A stretch of DNA of 19,537 bases, from contig JBILVQ010000036.1 of assembly GCA_044370375.1 (NCBI GenBank), positions 1 to 19,537 of the forward strand, given 5' to 3'. Of this stretch, positions 1 to 7,826 are shown piece by piece. This DNA comes from JBILVQ01 sp044370375. GTDB lineage: Bacteria > Bacteroidota > Bacteroidia > UBA4408. Position 1 is the stretch's first letter, and every line of letters starts with the position of its first letter. The notes below the pieces were generated by a model. It saw only the letters and a program-made list of their open reading frames with translations. It was not told the origin of the DNA and searched no databases. The translations under genes were made by a program, and so were the position numbers.

Positions 1-3000
1 GTATTGCCAAGAAGGAAGAACAACCTGCCGGAGAAACGGCCTGAAGTGCTACCTCAAAGCTTCCTGCTTCGTTAAAGCAATGGTCGGTAGCAGGCGCTGT
101 GGTTGTTGCACCATCTCCAAAGGACCAATTATATACCGTACCTGGGAGGCCGGCTACGGAGGAAAAATTAACACACACCGGCAGACAACCAACATTTATG
201 TCGGCATTGAAATTGGCTTCGGGAACTTCGTTTACGGTAACCGTAAAACTCATAGGGGGAGAAATACAACCATTGTTATCAGTAGCGACCACCTGATAGG
301 TTGTTGTAATGGCAGGTAAAATATTTTGGCTTCCACCCGAGGTGCTAATGCCGGAACCCATATCGGTTAGCGCATAAATAACAGGTGGAGCACCATCCAA
401 AGAAGTAAAAGTCATTAAAGAATCATTGCCTTTACATAAATCATAATTACCGATAACATTCACTTGAAAGTTGGGCTGAGTGAGCGTTACAGACAAAGTT
501 TGTGAACAAGCATTTCCGTCGGTTACGGTGACAGTATAAATACCTGCAGATACATTAGACAATTGGTTTGAAAGCACAGGAGGTAGCGTGTTCCATGAAT
601 AAGAATACCCTGTAGGGGCAACACCACCCGCAGCGTTCACTTCTATGAAACCATTGGAAAATCCATTGCAAACAGGATTGATTTGGCTAACTACATTAAT
701 GGAAACTGGTGCAGGTGGTTGTGTTAAAGTAACTTGAATGTCGGCTGTACAATTGTTGGCATCGGAAACCAACACCGTATAAAAACCAGCGGTAAGGTTA
801 TTGAATATTCCAGTAGCATTGTTGGTTCCACCGATTGCATAATTGAATGGGATGGTACCATTTGCAGCTGTTACCTCAATAGTTCCGGTATTTCCGCCAA
901 AACACAAAATATCAGTTTGTGCAACCAAGGTTAATTGAACGGGTTGGGCCGGTTGGGTAATCAATGCATTTACAGTAGCCGTGCAACCATTGGCATCTTC
1001 AATGGTAAAATTATAGGCACCGGCTGAGAGACCATTGATGGTGGATGAAGCTCCGGTAGCAGTTCCGGTGATGGCATATTGATAAGGCAAAGTTCCTCCA
1101 TTTCCAGCCAATAAAACACTACCTGTGGCTGCTCCAAAACAAATAACATTTGTTTGATTGACAAGAGAGGCTGATAAGGGGAGCAATGGTTCTGTAATGA
1201 CCACATTTAAATTAACCGAACAAGCGTTTGCATCAGTTATTAAAACAACATAATTGCCGGCAGACAAACCTGAGAAAACACCACTTGTATTGGTGTTACC
1301 ATTAAGGGAAAAAGAATAGGGCAAGGTACCACCTAAAGCTCCGGCATTCACTTGACCGTCATTCCCTCCGAAGCAGGAAACGTTGGTTTGAGAAATCAGG
1401 TTGGAGCTTAAAATTGCGGGCTGTGTAATATTGACCGGTACCTGTGTGGTACAGTTGTTGGCATCGGTAATCACTACTTGATAATTGCCGGAGGCTAATG
1501 AATTAAATACTCCAGTGGCGTTCACCGAGCCTGCCAAATTAAAGGAGTAAGGAGCTGTGCCGCCTGAAGCAGCCATATTGAATCCAGCATCAGCAAGGCC
1601 GAAGCAGGAAACACTGGATTGAGAAGAAATACTAGCGGATAAAGCCGAAACAGGTTGAGAAATATTAACCTGTTGGTTTACTGTACAACCATTTTGATCG
1701 GTAACCACAACGTTATAAGTGCCCGATGAAAGGGAATTGAATGTTCCGGTTGCATTGGTATTGCCATTGAGCGTAAAGTTGTAAGGACCGGTTCCATTTA
1801 CTCCGTTAACGGTAAGGGCACCATTGTTACCACCAAAACAAGAAACCGGAGTTTGGCTTATGATTGCTGATGAAAGGGCATTTGGTGAGGTTAAATTTAC
1901 CGACTGAATAAAGGTGCATCCATTTTGATCAGCAATGGTAACATTGTAATTTCCTGAAGCAAGATTAGAAAAAACCCCGGTAGTGTTAGTAACACCATTG
2001 CATGTGAAAGTATAGGGAGGTGTACCGTTGGTTCCTAAAACCTCAAAGGCTCCGGTAGTAGTTCCAGAACATAGCACATTGGTTTGTGAAAGAATAAACC
2101 CTCCAAGGGCTGCATTTGGTTGAGAAATATTGACAATTACCTGAACCGTACATCCATTGGCATCTGTTACGGTAACCACATGTGTTCCTGCCAATAATCC
2201 GTTGAAGGTACCCGTACCATTGACGGTTGCGCCAAGAGAATAAATATAGGAAGGAGTCCCGTTGGCACCAGAAACGGTCAGTGAGCCGGTTGCAGCACCA
2301 AAACATAAAACATTGGTTTGTGAAACTAAAGATGCACTTAAAGCGCTAGAAGGTTGTGTTATGGTTTGGGTAATAGTTGTGGTGCAGCCGTTAGCGTCTT
2401 CAATCACAATTGTGTAAGTTCCCGCAAATAGATTTGAAAAAACGGGGTTTGGAGAAAACGGGGCACCACCCACTGAATAAGTATAAGGACCGGTCCCATG
2501 CATGGCATTGACGGTCAATCCACCCGTTGCAGCACCAAAACAATCAACAGGAACATTAGATGCGAGAGAAGCAAATAATGGAGCCGAAGGTTGCGTAATA
2601 TTGATATTGAGGGTGGCTGTGCAATTATTGGCATCGGAAACGATCACCGAATAGTTTCCGGCTGTTAAGTTATTGTAGCTGGTTAGCAGTGATGGTGCTC
2701 CGCCATTAAAAGCAAAGGAATAAGGAGCCGTTCCGCCGGAAGCGGCAAAATCAACCGATCCTGTATTATTTCCAAAACAATCTACATTGACCTGGTTAAT
2801 AATACTCAAAGAAAGTAGGGTTGGTTCGGTAATTGTTACATTGATATTGGCCGTACAACCGGAGGCATCAGTAACATTGACTACGTAATTTCCTGCGGTT
2901 AAAGCATTGAAGTTGGTTGCGGTTGATTGCGGACCGTTGTTGATACCGAACTGATAGGGAAGAACACCATTGGAGGCCGCAACATCGACCGTACCGCTGG

Positions 3001-3868
3001 CATTTCCATTACAATCAACATTGGTTTGGCTAACAATGTTCCCTGTTAACCCGGTTGCCGGCTGGGTAATGGTAACGGGTACATTGACCGTACATCCTGC
3101 TGCATCCTGAACAGTTACGGTATAATTACCAGCAGCCAGATTTGAAAAAGTGCCATTGGCAGAAAACGCTCCACCATTGATGTTAAATTGGTAAGGGGCA
3201 GTTCCTAAGGCCCCGCCAATGGTGGCTGAGCCAGTTGAGGCACCAAAACATGACACATTGGTTTGCGCTGTTACTGAACCGGTGAGGGTGCAGGCCCCTC
3301 CAACAACAATGGCAGGAGGCGTGGGATAGGTGTAGGTTACTCCATCGCAGGCAGTACTTTGATAATTTGCAGCCACCCCATCAGATAAAGGAGCAACCCC
3401 AACACTTAAAGAAGCCCCAACAACGTTACCAACTGTGATGTTAAAGCAAAAAGTCCAATTGCAACTTCCTGCATCTCCAAAATCATCACCGGCAATTCCA
3501 TTGCCATTATTATCAAAAAAATAACCAGGTCCGAAGGTTTGAATAGGAGCTATGGTTGAAGTGGAAGAATTCAGCCAAACCCAATTCCCACCACCTCCAT
3601 TACAATTAGCAGGAGGAGAAACCGGAGTAATAGAACCAGCCAACCAACCGGGACCAAGATTGAGGTCAAAACCTTCGAGCCAATTTAAATTGGCCTGGGT
3701 ATAACCATTCATTGTAAAACAATAATTGACAACAGTACCCGGAGCATAGGTTCCATTAACAGGTGCAGGGCCAACAGTAAAAGAAATTGCTCCTGCACAA
3801 TTAGGTTGTGCAAGAGCAATCATTTTGGTGATCAGCAAAAAGAAAAAAGCAAGGAAGCCTTTCCTCAT
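1..3868 (-). CDS. SprB-repeat cell-surface adhesin-like protein, 3' end outside window
   Basis: One frame stays open from an ATG at 3868 to the left edge (1289 codons), so the C-terminus is missing. Residues 1-20 form a signal peptide (charged MRK, hydrophobic core, ALA before Gln21). Residues 21-200 are a unique Asn/Gly-rich N-terminal domain. Residues 201 to about 1133 are 12 tandem repeats of about 78 aa with the pattern SQTNVxCFG...GTxPYxF...FxxLxAGNYxVxVxDANGCT...ITQP, the SprB repeat of Bacteroidota gliding and adhesion proteins. An Ig-like stretch (about 1137-1212) and a PKD domain (from about 1216, with WSFGDG) follow. The gene starts 11 nt after the stop of another SprB-repeat gene and is probably co-transcribed with it. 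Because the neighbour has the same order (repeats, Ig-like, PKD) and ends in a T9SS type B sorting domain, I infer a similar end here. Surface location follows from the family; adhesion versus motility cannot be decided. Confidence 0.9.
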   Translation of the reverse strand, partial: MRKGFLAFFFLLITKMIALAQPNCAGAISFTVGPAPVNGTYAPGTVVNYCFTMNGYTQANLNWLEGFDLNLGPGWLAGSITPVSPPANCNGGGGNWVWLNSSTSTIAPIQTFGPGYFFDNNGNGIAGDDFGDAGSCNWTFCFNITVGNVVGASLSVGVAPLSDGVAANYQSTACDGVTYTYPTPPAIVVGGACTLTGSVTAQTNVSCFGASTGSATIGGALGTAPYQFNINGGAFSANGTFSNLAAGNYTVTVQDAAGCTVNVPVTITQPATGLTGNIVSQTNVDCNGNASGTVDVAASNGVLPYQFGINNGPQSTATNFNALTAGNYVVNVTDASGCTANINVTITEPTLLSLSIINQVNVDCFGNNTGSVDFAASGGTAPYSFAFNGGAPSLLTSYNNLTAGNYSVIVSDANNCTATLNINITQPSAPLFASLASNVPVDCFGAATGGLTVNAMHGTGPYTYSVGGAPFSPNPVFSNLFAGTYTIVIEDANGCTTTITQTITQPSSALSASLVSQTNVLCFGAATGSLTVSGANGTPSYIYSLGATVNGTGTFNGLLAGTHVVTVTDANGCTVQVIVNISQPNAALGGFILSQTNVLCSGTTTGAFEVLGTNGTPPYTFTCNGVTNTTGVFSNLASGNYNVTIADQNGCTFIQSVNLTSPNALSSAIISQTPVSCFGGNNGALTVNGVNGTGPYNFTLNGNTNATGTFNSLSSGTYNVVVTDQNGCTVNQQVNISQPVSALSASISSQSSVSCFGLADAGFNMAASGGTAPYSFNLAGSVNATGVFNSLASGNYQVVITDANNCTTQVPVNITQPAILSSNLISQTNVSCFGGNDGQVNAGALGGTLPYSFSLNGNTNTSGVFSGLSAGNYVVLITDANACSVNLNVVITEPLLPLSASLVNQTNVICFGAATGSVLLAGNGGTLPYQYAITGTATGASSTINGLSAGAYNFTIEDANGCTATVNALITQPAQPVQLTLVAQTDILCFGGNTGTIEVTAANGTIPFNYAIGGTNNATGIFNNLTAGFYTVLVSDANNCTADIQVTLTQPPAPVSINVVSQINPVCNGFSNGFIEVNAAGGVAPTGYSYSWNTLPPVLSNQLSNVSAGIYTVTVTDGNACSQTLSVTLTQPNFQVNVIGNYDLCKGNDSLMTFTSLDGAPPVIYALTDMGSGISTSGGSQNILPAITTTYQVVATDNNGCISPPMSFTVTVNEVPEANFNADINVGCLPVCVNFSSVAGLPGTVYNWSFGDGATTTAPATDHCFNEAGSFEVALQAVSPAGCSSFLAI
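470..3268 (-). repeat. 12 tandem SprB-type repeats (about 233 nt each) within the adhesin gene
   Basis: Twelve coding repeats averaging about 78 codons lie head to tail. Each begins near a (S/A/N)Q-N-V-x-C motif and ends near I-T-Q/E-P. They are diverged at the DNA level but keep recurring short blocks; for example a 13-nt block beginning cgaagcagg occurs near 1369 and near 1600. Every unit keeps two cysteines, one near its start (VxCFG or VxCNG) and one in the DANGCT-type segment. Spacing and protein-coding periodicity show these are domain repeats, not a CRISPR or mobile-element array. Confidence 0.88.
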
Positions 3869-3879
3869 TTAATAAAATG

Positions 3880-6711
3880 CTAACGAATTACTGTTAGTTG
3901 GCCATTGTATTTAAACAATTTACCTTGAGTATCTTTCATCCGAATGGCATACACATAAACGCCATCGGGCACATCTCTAGCGTCCCATTTAATTCTTTCG
4001 TAAGAGGCATCCTGAAACACTTGTTTACCCCAGCGATCGAAAATGGTAATGTTATATTCACCAATGTATTGGCCGTAAATTTCAAAGATATCATTTACGC
4101 CATCTCCATTAGGAGTGAATGCTGTAGGAATGTAGAAAGTATAAAAGGGGTCAACAAAAACATAATTAGAAACCGAATCCATACAACCATTGTCGGTAAG
4201 GGCCACCAATTTCACCTTGAAAAGACCAGTATCTTTATAAGTGTGCATTGGGGAGAAATCATCGGAAGAAAGACTATTGTCACCGAAAGTCCATTCATAG
4301 GTGATGGCACCCGCTGTTTGGTTATTAAATGTTACCTCTGGTTTCATGATGTCCACTTTCTCGGGACTTGAAGTAAAAGCAACGGTGGGTTTTGGGTGAA
4401 CGGTGATATATTTTTCTTTGGTAAGTGTTCTTTTGCAATTTTTATCGGTTGTGATGGTAAGCGTAACATCGTAAACACCGGGATTCAAATAACAATATTC
4501 AAGATTTGGGACCTTAGCAGTTTGGTTGTTTCCGAAATCCCATTCTGTACCAACAATAGCGGAGTTTACAGGTGCCTGGGTAAGGTTTTCAAAAAGGGCG
4601 CAAAAAGTTTCACAACCTATTTGGTTTGAGGCACTGAAGAAAACTTCAGGGTTAGAAAATACATTGATATTTACATCATCAGTAACCAGACAATTATTGG
4701 CATCGGTAACAGTAATGGTGTAGGTTGCGGTGGAAGTTGGTTCAACAAAAATGGTATCATTTTGCATTCCATTATCCCAAGAATAGTTGAGATTACCTGT
4801 ACCACCGGCTGCAAAAGCAACCAATTCAATTCCGGAACCCTCGCAAATATCTGCATCTGCAGGAGCAGTAACAGTTAACGGTTGTGGTTCGGTAATGATA
4901 GTGGTGGCAAATGCCGTACAATTGTTTACATCTGTAACCACTACTTGAAAAGTATCCGCATACAAATTAATTGCGTTGGCACCATTTTGAACAGGAGTTG
5001 AATTCCAACTATAGTTGTAGGGTTGGGTGCCCCCGGTTACGGCAGTGGTTGCCGCACCATCAATCCCTCCTGCACATGAAATATTTGTAGAGGATGTAAT
5101 GATAATTGCGAGGGGATTGGGCTGACGAATTGTATCAGCGATGAATGCATAACAACCTTTTGCATCGGTAACTGAAAGTAAATAATTGCCGGGAGATAGA
5201 TTAGGGAACAAACCACTAGCATTGGTAGTTACACCATTGCTATAACTCAAAGGCGGAGTACCGCCGGTGGCTGCAATTTCATAAGACCCATTGGCCTGAT
5301 CATAACAAAGTGCATCTTGTCTGTTAACGATGGAAAGTTGCAAAGGCTGGGCAGGCTCATTGATGGTAACGGGCTGAATGGCGGTACAGCCTCCGGAATC
5401 AATAACGGCAACATTGTGAATACCAGCAGGCAGATTAGAAAAAATACCAACCAAACTGGTGTCTCCATTCAAAACATAAAGATAAGGAGCAATAGCTCCG
5501 GTTCCTTCCACCTGAAGGTTTCCAGTTGATTCACCATGGCAAGGAACGTCTATGGTTCCTATGATTGAAGTAACCAAATTTCCTTGTTGGGTAATGGTTT
5601 CATTGGCTTGAACAATGCAACCATTGGCATCTGTAAGCGTAACGGTATAGGTTCCGGGCACCAAATTAAAGACACTATCAGCATTGGACGGAGGAACGGT
5701 ATTCCAAGACCAAGTAACAGGAAGGGCAGCGCCAGTCACATCGGCCCAGGCAGAGCCACCGGTACCGGATTGACAACCGGCATTGAGGTGATTGGTGGTT
5801 AAAACCGGATTTGAAATAAAAACCTGCATGGTGTCTCTTGCTGTTAGACCGGTGCAGGAATTTCCACTCGCTAATTCAACCACATATTCAGTATTTTGCG
5901 TAGGATTTACGTTAATACTTACCCCGGTTCCTATAAGAACTCCATTTTCGTACCAGTTAACGGTAGGATTTACACCACCCGGAATCCAACGATATCCCTC
6001 AAGATTAACCGTAAAAGGAGTATTGTTTCTTCCCGGCACAGCATCGGCCCAGTTTCCAGCAGCATTGTGCAAAGCATGAACTGCATTACCTCCATTCCAT
6101 GCGCAAAACTGACGACTTTGAATGTGGGATTCTATCATTCCAGTTGTTTCGAAAAGTTTAATTTGGCTGGTGTATAAAATACCGGTACACGAGAACATCG
6201 GAACTTGGTACCAGCTTATGGAAATGTGACGATAAGGAGCGGTGCCATAAACCTGGTATCTAATAGTTCCACCTACTCCAGGATTAATATCTTGCCAAGG
6301 ACCCAAGACAGAATTCAAAACTTCAGCAGGTGTTGTTGTTGGAACAGGGACGGTTACCCAAGGTGAATATGCACTTGCATTAGCTAAATTAAAAGTAACA
6401 TAATTGTTAGAGGAAATAACCAAACTGTTATAGGTGTTACCCAAAAAACAAAAGTTAAAACCGATTGGAATTACCGGGCCATGAACATCGTCTGTGTACC
6501 CACCTACAATGGTCCCGGTAGTGTATGGATCGGGCGCATAGGCAATTGGGGCCTGAGGGATTATCGTGGCAGTTAAGGTAAGGTTGCCACTAGAACAAAT
6601 GGTTGTATCAGGTCCTGCGTAAATGGTAGGCTGAGCAAAGGTATTACCTAGCGCCAAAACCATCATTGAAAGACAGAGTTTTGCTGCAAGATTATTGATA
6701 AAATTTCCCAT
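3880..6711 (-). CDS. Surface protein with SprB-type repeats, PKD domains and T9SS type B sorting domain
   Basis: 943 aa from the ATG at 6711. The frame also has an ATG at 6768, but that adds 19 residues before a normal signal peptide (about 1-26, ending TFA before Gln27), and a putative promoter lies between the two starts, so I chose the inner one. Order: N-terminal beta-rich domain (about 30-245, with GFNFCFLGNTYNSL), Ig-like segment (about 246-300), four SprB-type repeats (about 311-380, 386-458, 464-535, 541-613), Ig-like (614-685), two PKD domains (about 688-772 with WDFG and 775-852 with WTFGD), and a gliding-motility-associated C-terminal domain (about 856-943: FTPNGDGVND, FDRWG, WD, DGVYVY, ending GQLTVIR). 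The last domain is the type B T9SS sorting signal, so the protein is predicted to be exported across the outer membrane and surface-attached or released. First gene of a pair with the adhesin 11 nt downstream. The ligand is unknown. Confidence 0.92.
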   Translation of the reverse strand: MGNFINNLAAKLCLSMMVLALGNTFAQPTIYAGPDTTICSSGNLTLTATIIPQAPIAYAPDPYTTGTIVGGYTDDVHGPVIPIGFNFCFLGNTYNSLVISSNNYVTFNLANASAYSPWVTVPVPTTTPAEVLNSVLGPWQDINPGVGGTIRYQVYGTAPYRHISISWYQVPMFSCTGILYTSQIKLFETTGMIESHIQSRQFCAWNGGNAVHALHNAAGNWADAVPGRNNTPFTVNLEGYRWIPGGVNPTVNWYENGVLIGTGVSINVNPTQNTEYVVELASGNSCTGLTARDTMQVFISNPVLTTNHLNAGCQSGTGGSAWADVTGAALPVTWSWNTVPPSNADSVFNLVPGTYTVTLTDANGCIVQANETITQQGNLVTSIIGTIDVPCHGESTGNLQVEGTGAIAPYLYVLNGDTSLVGIFSNLPAGIHNVAVIDSGGCTAIQPVTINEPAQPLQLSIVNRQDALCYDQANGSYEIAATGGTPPLSYSNGVTTNASGLFPNLSPGNYLLSVTDAKGCYAFIADTIRQPNPLAIIITSSTNISCAGGIDGAATTAVTGGTQPYNYSWNSTPVQNGANAINLYADTFQVVVTDVNNCTAFATTIITEPQPLTVTAPADADICEGSGIELVAFAAGGTGNLNYSWDNGMQNDTIFVEPTSTATYTITVTDANNCLVTDDVNINVFSNPEVFFSASNQIGCETFCALFENLTQAPVNSAIVGTEWDFGNNQTAKVPNLEYCYLNPGVYDVTLTITTDKNCKRTLTKEKYITVHPKPTVAFTSSPEKVDIMKPEVTFNNQTAGAITYEWTFGDNSLSSDDFSPMHTYKDTGLFKVKLVALTDNGCMDSVSNYVFVDPFYTFYIPTAFTPNGDGVNDIFEIYGQYIGEYNITIFDRWGKQVFQDASYERIKWDARDVPDGVYVYAIRMKDTQGKLFKYNGQLTVIR

Positions 6712-6734
6712 GACAGGTTCTTTTTTTAGGGTTT

Positions 6735-6768
6735 CAAAAAGTAAATATAATAACTTTCTGATTATCAA
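6735..6768 (-). promoter_or_regulatory. Putative promoter of the two-gene adhesin operon
   Basis: On the minus strand TTG (6768-6766) is followed after 22 nt by TACTTTTT (6742-6735), resembling the Bacteroidota sigma-factor consensus TTTG-N19-23-TAnnTTTG except for the last base. A start site about 6 nt downstream would give a short leader before the ATG at 6711, which favours that start over the ATG at 6768. This is pattern matching in AT-rich DNA only. Confidence 0.3.
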
Positions 6769-7008
6769 GCAAGGGGTAAAAAATAATAACCAAGCCCAAT
6801 AATCCAGAATCTTATCGGAAAGTTTTTAATATATTGATTTTTAGTCATTTAAAAAATAATTAACCTAGCCATTATCTTAAAAAATGAAGAAAATTGTTTA
6901 TAAAATTCGCAGAAAGCGCCTTAAAAAAGATGGGTTAGGTTGGAAAACGTAAAAACTGGCGGTTCAAGAAACACTAATCTTTTGATAATCAAATTGTAAG
7001 AAAAGCAA

Positions 7009-7028
7009 TGAGGAAATCATATTCCTCA
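7009..7028 (-). terminator. Putative terminator after batE
   Basis: A perfect 7-bp inverted repeat TGAGGAA / TTCCTCA with a 6-nt loop lies 34-53 nt beyond the batE stop. In the minus (transcribed) direction it is followed by TTGCTTTTCTT, a broken T-tract. The position fits the end of the eight-gene operon. The stem is short, so termination efficiency is uncertain. Confidence 0.4.
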
Positions 7029-7061
7029 AAAAAAGCTTGATAATCGTTCAAAAACGACTCA

Positions 7062-7826
7062 CTAAAACTTACCAATTTCCTGTAACCGAATCCAGCCTTT
7101 GGTTCCATTGGGAAAACGAGCATTGATCCAACCCGGTTGCTCTTCCAAAACCTCACCTGCCGCCCCTTCATGAATCATAAATAACTTGGTGGAATTGGTG
7201 GTTGGAGCGCTGTGAACATTGGCTGAATTAGCGGTAACCACAAAAGAATTTTGGTGCTGAGTTCGCGCATAAGCTGCATAAGAAACGCAAAAACTTACAA
7301 GAAATATACCGACGGAAACAAAAAATAAAACGAGGTAAACCGACCTCCTTTGAGGCTGAGAAGCCATCCAAAACATGACCAAAAAAAACGATGAAACAAT
7401 GGTTAAAAAAATGCTTAGGTAGGCCCAATAATCTGGATGCAGCCAAGAAACAAAAGAGTCCCACCACCGCAGAAGAAAAAAGCGGGGAAAGGATTCCATT
7501 TTATCGATGGTATTGGCGTTCACCAGCTGAAGGTTAAAAGCAATGTCCTCATCGAATGGTTTATTTTTCAAAGCCCTTTGCAAATACAGCGAGGCTTTAC
7601 CAATGGAATCGAGTTTGAAATAGGTAGTACCCAAATTGTAATTTAGGTTGGGAGAAGAAAAACCCAAATTTTCAATTTCCCGGTAACATGCAAGGGCAAG
7701 GTTGTATTTCTTTTCTTTGAAATAATTATTTCCCTCCAACAACAATTGATCAGGGTTTTTATCTTTTGCCAAAGAAATAAAAGTCCCTAAAAGGGATAAA
7801 AAAATCAATGAAATCAAGTTTTTCAT
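7062..7826 (-). CDS. batE: BatE: TPR and SH3-like protein of the Bat operon
   Basis: 254 aa. Residues 1-20 look like a signal peptide. Residues about 24-105 form TPR helices (EGNNYFKEKKYNLAL, YNLGTTYFKLDSIGKA, YLQRAL). Two transmembrane helices follow (about 134-155 and 163-184), then a C-terminal bacterial SH3-like domain (about 194-254: ANVHSAPTTNSTKLF, GWINARFPNGTKGWI). This TPR, two-helix, SH3 layout is typical of BatE in Bacteroidota, where the bat genes were named for aerotolerance in Bacteroides. The topology places TPR and SH3 domains on the periplasmic side. The ATG overlaps the batD stop by 4 nt (ATGA), which suggests translational coupling. It is the last gene of the operon; a hairpin follows. 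The binding partner of the SH3 domain is unknown; peptidoglycan is one possibility by analogy with SH3b domains. Confidence 0.9.
   Translation of the reverse strand: MKNLISLIFLSLLGTFISLAKDKNPDQLLLEGNNYFKEKKYNLALACYREIENLGFSSPNLNYNLGTTYFKLDSIGKASLYLQRALKNKPFDEDIAFNLQLVNANTIDKMESFPRFFLLRWWDSFVSWLHPDYWAYLSIFLTIVSSFFLVMFWMASQPQRRSVYLVLFFVSVGIFLVSFCVSYAAYARTQHQNSFVVTANSANVHSAPTTNSTKLFMIHEGAAGEVLEEQPGWINARFPNGTKGWIRLQEIGKF

Larger units (their letters stand above)
6712..7061. other. 350-nt AT-rich intergenic region between bat operon and adhesin pair
   Basis: This gap separates the stop of batE from the start of the 943-aa surface protein, both on the minus strand. It holds a hairpin shortly after batE (likely terminator), a candidate Bacteroidota-type promoter just before the surface-protein start, and three copies of the 9-mer TTGATAATC or its complement (6760-6768, 6982-6990, 7037-7045). 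A 22-codon plus-strand reading frame at 6884..6952 encodes a very basic peptide, but nothing else supports it as a gene. No tRNA, riboswitch fold or insertion sequence was recognised. Confidence 0.6.

Noticed and set aside
80..934. Plus-strand and alternate-frame reading frames inside the adhesin gene
   Set aside because: They lie opposite a continuous minus-strand coding frame with clear domain repeats and show no recognisable protein features.
470..3268. Regular repeats resembling a CRISPR or satellite array
   Set aside because: The period is about 233 nt, one frame stays open through all units, and the units translate to SprB domain repeats.
3898..6177. Several plus-strand reading frames of 60-157 codons opposite the surface-protein gene
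   Set aside because: They are shadows of a well-supported 943-aa protein with domains covering the whole length.
6712..6768. Longer start of the 943-aa surface protein at the ATG at 6768
   Set aside because: It would put 19 extra residues before a normal signal peptide and would place the start upstream of the proposed promoter.
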